Below are positions 56,233-64,000 of a DNA stretch of 64,000 nucleotides, one piece after another. The stretch lies in the NCBI GenBank assembly GCA_018398575.1, contig JAGTXZ010000009.1, forward strand, positions 1,364,001 to 1,428,000. The letters run 5' to 3'. The DNA comes from Ampelomyces quisqualis. Its lineage: Eukaryota; Ascomycota; Dothideomycetes; Pleosporales; Phaeosphaeriaceae. Position numbers and translations under genes: made by a program. The stretch's first letter is position 1. Every line of letters starts with the position of its first letter. The notes below the pieces were generated by a model. The model saw nothing but the letters and a program-made list of their open reading frames with translations, searched no databases and was not told where the DNA came from.

Positions 56233-56318
56233 GAGGGTCAGTTGCTTGCCAGGCGTGATCAGCGCCGGGAGTGGGCAGTACTACTGCGGTATACGGCTAC
56301 CGTCTACAGCTGACTAAG

Positions 56319-59300
56319 CAGTAAGTAGCGTAGGGTGAATAGGTGGGTCTGTAACCATAGTGGTAACAAATTAAGAGCGTAGTAGTAACTGTTTTAGAGC
56401 CGTAGTTATAATTAGTACGGTCAAATTTTTAGAGATTGCTAGTAGGCTAGTGGGCTACTGTAAGGTCTGTTGTAGTTACAAAACATTAGCTTTAGCCTAG
56501 CAAATATTAACACAGCCTAACTAGCCTATACCTGGCTAGGTAGGTATATAGGAGCAGCTATACTTTGTACGCACCCTTTTTATTACTACTTCTTCTGCTA
56601 TTAAAATAAGCTGTGTATCTTGCTTACAAGCATTATCTAGTTAATCTACTCTAAGTATTTTTTATGCTGCAGCATTACAGCGCCTTTAGAAAGCTACTGC
56701 TCTCTCTTTTTTATTATTACTATCTCTCTTGCTGTCTATAAACTCTATTGTATCTAATTAGCTGCGTTAATTACAGTAGCAGCCTAAGAGTAAGTATAAG
56801 GTACTAGGCGTGTTGTTTAAGGTAGATTTTAATTATATAACGCTTAATAACAAGAGGCTAGTAGGTAATTAGTTAGGATACTAAGTGCAGTATAAGAGTA
56901 TGCTAAAGAGCAGGCAGCTGCCCTCTACAATATAGCGTTATAAAGTTAAGCTTAAGTATAAGAATAACAAGAGCTTAATACTAAAGCTGTTTCTATATAA
57001 GCTTTGCTATTAAAGTTAAGCTTTAAATAACGCTAAACTAGTGTCTAGTACTTACTATATACATAAGCACATAAAGCAGGTTTATTAGATTAATCTAAAT
57101 ACTAGCTTGTTGCCTAAAACGCCTTATTAACTACAGTTTTTAACGCCCTTTAAAGCTGTAAAGATAGCTAGGTTAGAAAGAATAGCTACTTACACTCTAT
57201 AGCAAGAGAAGGCCTTCTAAAGAGCCCTAGTAGACTAGGTAATTACTAGGGATATAAGCTTTGCAAATACAACTTTAGTAAGCTTCTAAAGTCTTTTTAC
57301 TTAGAATTAAAGCGCGCTGCTTATAGTACTACTAGATATACATAAGACTATACAAGAGTATATTCTAAAGTTATTAGAGCAGCGTAAAGGTAAAGTAAAG
57401 GACTTGTTAATAAGAGAAAAGAGTAAGATTAGTATTAGCGTTAATATATAGACGTTATCTAACTACCTAAGCTTTCTTAGTGTTGCAGCTTATTTTGTTA
57501 GTACGTGCACTTTCTAGCGCTCTACTTTACTTAAAAACATACAAAAGTAGCTAAATTGTGCGCTCTAGTATTATGTATAATATATTACTTTAGAACTAAG
57601 CAAGTTTTTATATTAGCTAGTAGAAAAATTAAAACAACTAATAAGGACCTAGATATTAACTTTAAGTAACGTAATATACTTATTGCTTTCTATAACCTCT
57701 TTAGAGACTATACTAGAGCTGTCTAGGCTGTTATTATACGCAATACTATTAATTACTATAAAATATCCTAAAAGTTCTACTATTTTGTAGGTAATAACGC
57801 GTTAAGTAATAACTCTACGCTTATTAACAGTCTAAACCTCTATCCTAACGTCTACCTTACTTAATACTAATGTATACACTGCGCTAGCTATATAATTAAT
57901 CTAGTTGTAAAGGTAATAATATATAGAGATAGAGTAAGCAATTAAAAGGCAGAGCTTACTACTACTACTTCTAAAGAGTAGTTTAGGCTTTAGAAAAGGC
58001 TTAGAGTTATAGAATAGCTTTATAATTTTGTAAATACTATATGTAGGTCTTATAAGCGTTATAAGCTGTTTAACTTAGTGCAATAAAAGGTTAATAATAA
58101 GCTAATTCTTACCTTTAATACACTACAGCTTTGCTAAGATAGTAGTATTTAATAAAATAGCGTCTACTTTATGCTGCTTTACTACTATAAACTAAGAGAG
58201 CACATTAACTGCTTTATCTGCAAGCTTTAAGCTAATAACAATACTAACAATAATAACAATAACTATAACCTGCTTACTAATACGCTTACAAAAGAGGATT
58301 AGAATAATATTAAAGAGCTTATAGACTTCTTGCAGGCACTATATAAGATAATAAAGAGGCTAGAGAGTAGTAACAGCTATAGTAGCTTTAAATTACTTTA
58401 GCAAACGCTGCCTAATTTGTAGGCTTTGTAAGCACATTATAATAAAGTAAGAGAGTAGCTATACAGCTTATATATAAGCTCTGCAATCTTACTAAGATAT
58501 AAGAAGCTTAACACCTACTTTATTAGGTTACTTATAGCTCTTAACGTTAGTTACTACGCTGTAGCTACTATACTCTATCTATAGCTCTACTATAACTAGT
58601 TTTAAACGTAATAGAAACACTATCCTAATTAGTATAAGAAGGCGCTTAAGTTAATAGAGAAGGTGTTCTATAAGTACGTTAATAAGGAGGCAGATTACAA
58701 CTTATAAAACTTACAGTTACTACCTATATTACGCCAAAAGCAGCCTAAAAATAACATTAACTTTAATAATCTATACAAGCGTATAATAGCTATTAACCTT
58801 TACCTACTTATAAATAATACAAATAAGCAGCAGCGTTAAGTTAAGCAGCTACAAGAGTACTTTAAGGCACTAGTAGTTAACTATACGTTAGTAAGTAAGG
58901 ACGACATAGAGCTACTTAAGCAGCTATAGGAGTAGTAGCTTAAAGTAGGCTATAATTGTTATTTAATCCTCTTTAAGATTGCTACAGATTTCCTTTCTAT
59001 TCTAGCTATAAGCTGTAAGTGTAAGCGCTGCTTTAGCTTAGCTAAGAGAATAATTACGTGCGACTGCAATTTACTAGCTGCTAACACTATAGAAGCTCTA
59101 TAACTATAGAAGAACTGGCTGCTATACGACGTAGTAAAGAGCTTCCTTAAGGATCTTAAAAAACACGTACAAGGAGTTAATTAAAAGCTAGCAATCCTAG
59201 GGTGCAATTTACAGCTTAGCAACAGTACCTAACTGTATTTAGCCTGTGCAGCAGTACTACTTGGCTCGTGCCACAGTACTACGGCTACGGAGCGTAGTTG

Positions 59301-59389
59301 TAACCCAGATCGTCACCACCGTAAGTAGTTCACTCAAAAGTGATCAGTAACGTAGTCTGATTGGCTAATCTGTAACGTAGTACTTACTG
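56319..59389 (+). mobile_element. RIP-degraded hAT-family DNA transposon
   Basis: This AT-rich block of about 3 kb carries a broken transposase on the plus strand. Recognisable stretches run from about 57040 (KHIKQVYQINLNT, LLPKTPY) to 59140. The C-terminal hAT dimerisation region is clearest: LIEKVFYKYVNKEADYNL near 58650, then LLKQL, VGYNCYLILFKIATDFLSI, CKCKRCFSLAKRIITCD and ANTIEALQLQKNWL (58950-59130). Stops are RIP-type TAG/TAA. CAGTAAGTA at 56319-56327 and its complement ending at 59389 may mark terminal inverted repeats. The adjacent 8-bp sequences do not match as a target duplication, so the ends are provisional. Confidence 0.72.
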
Positions 59390-59457
59390 TTCCCAGCGAT
59401 GGGCGTGATGGCTAAATGCGCGAATGGTTTTGGCAATGGGGCGCCCGAGTCGCGAGT

Positions 59458-60456
59458 TTAGCGTGGCAGACCGCTACCAAACACTTTGGTGGGTGCCGTC
59501 CGCCCAGCTTGATAGTCAACCAGTCTCATCTCTTCAAACGAAGTAGTTGAAGTCGGATACCGGTAGATTGGCAGACTCATGAATGTCTCGCGTTGGGGGG
59601 CCGTATATCCTGAGAATGGCACTTGTGCGACATTTGACATTGTTGAGAAGGATTCTGTTGACGATGCTGGTAGGTTCCAGCTAGTACTGGAAGAATAAGT
59701 CTTCAGTTCTGCTGGTTCGAGGTTTGAGCTGGCGGTTGTTGCGGGGAGCTTCGCTCCCAGTGGTGGAATTGGTGCTGGTGCACAATCGTCAAATCGTCCA
59801 TCTTGATAATCTGCAAGCCGGAGTTCTTCAAACGATGTGCCGCCGATTACGGGGCCGAAAAAAATTGGTAGAGTCATATATCGCTGCACCGCGTTGACGG
59901 AACACTTGTCCGGCTCGGTGAAAGTACAAAGCAGGTCCAACTTCGAAAGATGCAAGGCTCGACTCACATTGTCGCTGAACGGAGAAGACAAAGGAGCGGT
60001 AGCTAGTTTCGTGGCTAGGCAGAAGCCCGGTACTTGCTCAGGGAGTTTGCTTGTCTCGAACGTCCTCTTATCTCCCAGCCTTTTTGCAAAGTTGATAACG
60101 ATGATGACGGAATGGAACTTGAATGTGCCCATAAGCGTCACCATGTCTACTTCGGCACCAATCTCCACAAATACAAGATTTCCTCCATGTGTAGCGGTGA
60201 ATTCTAGGATAAGACGGGCCTGAATAGGCAATAGTTTTTCGATGGTATCGAAGAGGGAACGTTTTGACCCGAGCGTGATCAAGTGTGCCTGCAATGCATC
60301 ATGGAGCCAGGGATGCTTCTCGATCTTATATGACAGTACCACGGAATTCTTGGAAGACTCAACGTGTGGACGCAGGACATGGGCCTCGAGATGTTGAAGA
60401 TTTTCCGGTGTAACAATCGAGGCGCCTAAGGCAGATCGGGTTGAGTTGCTTGCCAT
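59458..60456 (-). CDS. Uncharacterised protein with two GLEBS-like (Rae1/Gle2-binding) motifs
   Basis: This intronless 332-residue frame starts at an ATG in a GCCATGG context. Residues 1-190 form an ordered-looking domain of unknown family with hydrophobic strands (RLILEFTA, NLVFVEIGAEVDMVTL, SVIIVINFAKRLG). Two similar segments follow: YMTLPIFF...TSFEELRLADYQDGR (about 193-221) and FMSLPIYRY...TSFEEMRLVDYQAGR (about 292-319), separated by a serine/threonine/proline-rich linker. They resemble the GLEBS motif of Nup98-type nucleoporins, which binds the beta-propeller Rae1/Gle2 and has a core like EELRLEDYQ. The protein lacks FG repeats, so it is not a nucleoporin itself. It lies 70 bp from a dead hAT element. 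Any link to mRNA export or spindle checkpoint is inferred. Confidence 0.75.
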   Translation of the reverse strand: MASNSTRSALGASIVTPENLQHLEAHVLRPHVESSKNSVVLSYKIEKHPWLHDALQAHLITLGSKRSLFDTIEKLLPIQARLILEFTATHGGNLVFVEIGAEVDMVTLMGTFKFHSVIIVINFAKRLGDKRTFETSKLPEQVPGFCLATKLATAPLSSPFSDNVSRALHLSKLDLLCTFTEPDKCSVNAVQRYMTLPIFFGPVIGGTSFEELRLADYQDGRFDDCAPAPIPPLGAKLPATTASSNLEPAELKTYSSSTSWNLPASSTESFSTMSNVAQVPFSGYTAPQRETFMSLPIYRYPTSTTSFEEMRLVDYQAGRTAPTKVFGSGLPR

Positions 60457-61361
60457 GGCTGTCGATCGTGCAAGGAAGGTTGTGACTCGAAATTACGGTT
60501 AGCAGAGAGGGCGAGTAACTTTATATACAGTCGAAGGTCAAGCTAGTATGATAGGCCGCAGGCCCATTCTTGGCTCCGACCTTGGAGCACTCGAATGACC
60601 AGCGGTGAAAGTTAAGGATAATACTGAGCTGGAAATTGAAGATCAAACAATGCAACAAGTGAATAACAACATACTATTACCAATCGGGGGAGGCGCCAGA
60701 AGGATACTCACAACATTCACTTGTAAATATGGGGATGTTGATTTATCATGGAGATTCCCACATTAGATACTGGTCCGTTTTCACCCAATGCATTTCACTA
60801 CTAAAACCACGGAGTGAAGACCACTTTTGAACATTTTAAGTGTTTGTATCAATGCCTAGACCTCCCTTGGCCAACACGCAACGTATTGCCAGCGTAAGTC
60901 TCGACGGTAGTCTTTTGGCAGAGGCAGAAAAGTCAGTGTTGTGTGGTACCGTTATGCATGACCAGCTTCGAACACAGCCTCCACACAGCAAAGCATAGCG
61001 TACACGCGGTGGAACCGTTTTCGAGCCGGCATTGGCGTCTTTTCCTTCATTAGAATGGCGCACTGCACGCAGTGGTGGCCGGTAATGTTGTTGGCACGAA
61101 TGAATCTACCATGCTCTGCCGTGTTCTTGATGTTTGATCTTGGCCATAATGGTCACAATATGGCCCAGGGAACGCTTTGCGATAGGGCCTAGACTGGTAC
61201 TCCCTTCCCAGTCAATGTCAGCACTGCTACGTTACACGTGCAACCCAGGACAGCAGAGTCCAACTCTTTGTGACTGATCAGATGTGCAGCAGCTGCATCA
61301 GCGAGCTGATAGCGGATCGCTTTGCCAAAGGCAGTTGCATGGCGAGGGTTCATCGTGTCTT
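60457..61361. other. Intergenic region upstream of the GLEBS-like gene
   Basis: The interval contains a TTTATATACAG promoter-like stretch at about 60521-60531 for the minus-strand gene. Frames such as 60836-61063 (minus) show no family resemblance. No other feature was seen. Confidence 0.55.
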
Positions 61362-61649
61362 TCATGAATCATGCTCGACCGTGCGCTTGAAGCCGGGAAA
61401 GAGCTTGGGTTTTGTGTCGCTGAGCCCAAGCATGAGATCTAAGTCCTTATTTGCCTCTAGGTAGTCCAGGCGTCTCCCTTGTAGATGTAAGCATCCTGAG
61501 ATTCGCTGAAGCGCGTGCTCAGTAGTGCGGTTGACTTGAAAACTGGCGCCTTTACGCTGAGGAATGACAATCTCTGCGTGCTTTTGTGCAGTAGTAGTGT
61601 TTGCATATGGCAGAAGCTTTTCGGAGCGATGCCCATGGAAGCTAACAAA
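61362..61649 (-). pseudogene. Possible terminal exon or gene remnant
   Basis: On the minus strand a 95-codon frame without an initiator runs from a CTCAG acceptor-like site (at 61650) to a TGA at 61362-61364. Its translation looks like folded protein: FVSFHGHRSEKLLPYANTTT at the start, EIVIPQRKGASFQVNRTTEH in the middle and RRLDYLEANKDLDLMLGLSD before the final FKRTVEHDS. Upstream, another frame (RHHSQTEAEKEPPVRYNGG) is open, but no splice pair puts the two in phase. Either a frameshift has broken the gene, an exon is unrecognised, or the frame is chance. No family was recognised. Confidence 0.35.
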
Positions 61650-62877
61650 CTGAGCCCTCTAGGAGTTTCTCTAAAACCGCCATTGTACCGAACAGGTGGC
61701 TCCTTCTCAGCTTCAGTTTGAGAGTGGTGCCGGATCGGGCGAAATCTCAGCTCGAAACCGGTCCACCAAACCGGTCCTTGTGAAAGGATTCTAACCTTGA
61801 TAGAGCTTAGATTTAAAATGCACAAATATTGATTTTGATGTTGAATATAGTTTAGTAGCTTATCCTTCCTATAGGCTGAGTTAGTGCAAAAACCTAGCTA
61901 ACTTGGAGGATAGCATTTGTCTTGGCGAGTGCGCAGCTTCAATTTTGGTGGCGAACTTTAGGGGGAGTCAGACAACGTTTATGGCAGCTGTAAGTGTTGC
62001 TCTTTTCTAATTGGACGGTGCAAACTAGAGCTGTATTACCATAATATTTCGGGAGTGAATGGCTGTTGTGGGTTCATGTGAAAGGTGCTAGGGAAACGGG
62101 ATGGTCGCAACAAAGAAAACATACCATCGGTACCTTGCCAAGTGAGAGCTATGCTTCTTTTAGGTACACATCGTCTCCAGGACTGCGGATTGCGGGCAGA
62201 TTTCTGTGTGGTCAATTTAAAAGAGCGCGTCTGTACTTCATTGGGTTGGCATTGCGGCCGATGTCAGAAATCATCAGGTAATGATACTAGAGCGATCTTC
62301 CCTGGCTAGCTAGAATAGTAGGAACTAATTTTCCAACAACTCACTAGATTATGTCTTCGTAGTAGTAGCTCCTATGGAGTTCGCCATGGTTCTCGCAATT
62401 TCCTCGCTGCTCAGAAGCTCTCTCCCTGTGTCCGCCAATCGCGGTCAAGCTCACATTGACAGGATGTAGATAGATTTATCAACAGGAAGTGTGCTGAATG
62501 ATAAAGACCAAGCCGCAGAGAAAAGTGACTCCGACGACCCGCAGTCAGTACAATGCTAAGCCCCGAAAACCTACTAGCATGCGACTCGGTAAGAACAAAT
62601 GTTCACTGTATGTCTGAATGCGTCGAACATACGCAGATGCAAGTATCACGCATACAGGATCCATGGTCAGCTTTGACGTATTTTAGGTTTCGGAGCTGAA
62701 GCCAAGAGGAACGCACGAAGGAGTAGACGTACTTGCCCTCAACATAGTCTTGGTCTCATGATGTTTGCGGAAAGCATTAGAATCCAGTGAGCTTTGGGAA
62801 ACAAAGTATAAGTGTCCGACAGCCCGAGAGTCCAGACATCATCACATCAAGATTGTCAAGCTCTAGAACAACTTATC
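61650..62877. other. Intergenic region upstream of the secreted-protein gene
   Basis: Short frames lie on both strands. Minus-strand pieces such as RELLSSEEIARTMANSIG (about 62350-62430) look protein-like but do not assemble into a gene with credible introns. No other feature is supported. Confidence 0.45.
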
Positions 62878-63663
62878 ATGCGTTTCTCTTCCACCATCAT
62901 AACATTAGCGGCCCTCATCTGCTTCGTCGCTGCAGACTGCTGTGATGAGACCAATGGCTTCAGCGGCAGCTGCGACGACGGGACAAGCGCTACACCTTGC
63001 TGTGGCCGAGGCTCATGCAACATATTCTGTTGTAACTGCGATGGTGGTACGTCTTGAATACTTTTTTCTTCTGATGAGCGGCCTAACCAAATGCCCCAAA
63101 AGGCTGCAGGAAAGAAACTTACGACGGCTGCGTGGCAACAGCTGAGCGCTCATACGGACCCACTTCGCTCTGTAGTGTTTGCGTGGGAAGCGCATGTGTT
63201 AACAACCCACTCGTCACAGGAGGCTGTGTTGATCGCTACAACTCAGCCATAGTAAGCATGCCCAACTACATACACTTACTGAATTGTTGGATATGCGTCA
63301 TGCTGATAATGTATACCCAGGCCTCGTGTAAACAACGTTTCAGTGTTTCCAAGCGCGGCGACGCCTCACCCCTTCCAAACATCTTCGAGCGTCAGGATCC
63401 CGCTGCAGGCTCCGAGGTCTTTTCGCTCGTGGATAAAAGTGGAAGCGGAAACATATCGATTGATGAGTATATTCAGTTTGTACACTTCAAATATCCCGAA
63501 GTCCAGGAAAGCAAGCTTTTGTTGCAGGATTGGGTCGAGTACTTTCATAAGTAAGCTAAGGCATGGTTCATGGTGAAGACAGTACTGATGAGATGGCAGG
63601 TTCGACAGAAATAACGATGGAGTGATCCACTATGATGAACATCATCGCATTGAGGATGATTAG
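62878..63663 (+). CDS. Secreted cysteine-rich protein with Kex2-like site and EF-hand pair
   Basis: Four exons (62878-63046, 63103-63251, 63321-63550, 63600-63663) give 203 residues with consistent phases and CTAAC-type branch sites. A signal peptide (MRFSSTIITLAALICFVAA, cleavage after about residue 19) precedes a cysteine-rich region with 16 cysteines between residues 21 and 109, including CCDE, CCGRGSC and CCNCDGGC. A dibasic KR at 117-118 could be a Kex2 processing site. The C-terminal part has two EF-hand loops with acidic positions intact: DKSGSGNISIDE (144-155) and DRNNDGVIHYDE (185-196). It would be secreted and bind calcium. Secretion, small size and many cysteines are typical of candidate effectors or cell-surface proteins, but role and host interaction are unknown. 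Confidence 0.85.
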
Positions 63664-64000
63664 TAACTGGAGCCAGTTTTGGGTGACTTTACAGTCAATT
63701 GAGTGGCAGGCCGCAGAATAGGGAGCTGAAATTGTCCTTCCGAGTGTATAATAAAGAAATCGTTGAAACTACTGCAAAGTCATGAGCTTCGATCCTGGAC
63801 TTTGAGCATTGTGAATATGTGACATGTCAAAAACTTTCTTAGAGCTGTGAGGGACAGAGGTCAGCACATGGACAGGGAAGGAAGAGCAATGTCTGCTGAG
63901 TAATGCGATAGACCCTGACGGCTTTACCATGCCAAGAAACGTTACGTCATTTGCAGGTCTCAATTGGCCGAGTGCCGACATTATTCATCCTAGGAACATT
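63664..64000. other. Window end, no gene recognised
   Basis: This 337-bp stretch contains a 70-codon minus-strand frame (63769-63981) with no recognisable features. Confidence 0.5.

Noticed and set aside
62350..62570. Minus-strand fragments resembling the end of an oxidoreductase-like protein
   Set aside because: Adjacent fragments are in different phases and no credible intron pair links them, so homology would be needed.
1..64000. CRISPR array, rRNA genes, secondary-metabolite cluster
   Set aside because: No regularly spaced repeats, no rRNA-like sequence and no PKS, NRPS or terpene core gene were seen. A CRISPR array is not expected in a fungus.

Overview
The window is a piece of a filamentous ascomycete genome. 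Short (about 44-70 bp) GT-AG introns with CTAAC/CTGAC-like branch sites, a two-component HPt gene, a Zn2Cys6 regulator, a UvdE endonuclease, and gene-free AT-rich blocks whose relic reading frames are riddled with TAG/TAA all fit a fungus with repeat-induced point mutation (RIP). The mosaic of gene-rich segments and AT-rich repeat blocks is typical of Pleosporales (Dothideomycetes); that placement is inference.

Layout. (1) 1-14290: RIP-degraded repeats. A complete chromodomain-type Ty3/gypsy element (4915-12026, 300-bp LTRs, 5-bp target duplication CTTTA) has jumped into a repeat whose other copies lie at about 75-365 and, inverted, at about 3928-4215. A second integrase/chromodomain relic lies at about 1090-2360. 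The composition changes abruptly at about 14290. (2) 14811-46055: gene-rich segment with twelve confident genes: TBC Rab-GAP, triple-KH RNA-binding protein, xanthine dehydrogenase, YPD1-type phosphotransfer protein, mitochondrial aspartate aminotransferase, Gep3-type mitochondrial GTPase, GT34 mannosyltransferase, phosphomannose isomerase, two uncharacterised proteins, HMG-CoA lyase and a polyglutamine Zn2Cys6 factor. (3) 46056-51892: 5.8 kb without a recognisable gene. (4) 51893-56232: UV damage endonuclease, a newly noticed 50-residue acidic protein gene, and a hypothetical ORF. (5) about 56320-59390: RIP-degraded hAT transposase. (6) 59458-63663: a protein with two Gle2/Rae1-binding (GLEBS)-like motifs, a possible gene remnant, and a secreted cysteine-rich protein with an EF-hand pair.

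How genes relate. This is mainly a housekeeping neighbourhood, not a pathway cluster. Three divergent pairs are notable: aspartate aminotransferase/Gep3 (both mitochondrial, about 310 bp apart), GT34 mannosyltransferase/phosphomannose isomerase (mannose donor supply and mannosylation), and HMG-CoA lyase/Zn2Cys6 factor (2-kb promoter with a CACGTG array). The most unusual signals are a 3-nt micro-exon in the aminotransferase gene, an apparently mutated splice donor in phosphomannose isomerase, the double GLEBS-like protein next to a dead transposon, an antisense reading frame inside the gypsy element, and the secreted Cys-rich/EF-hand protein. Gene models were built by eye from splice signals, frame continuity and family knowledge; no search was run.
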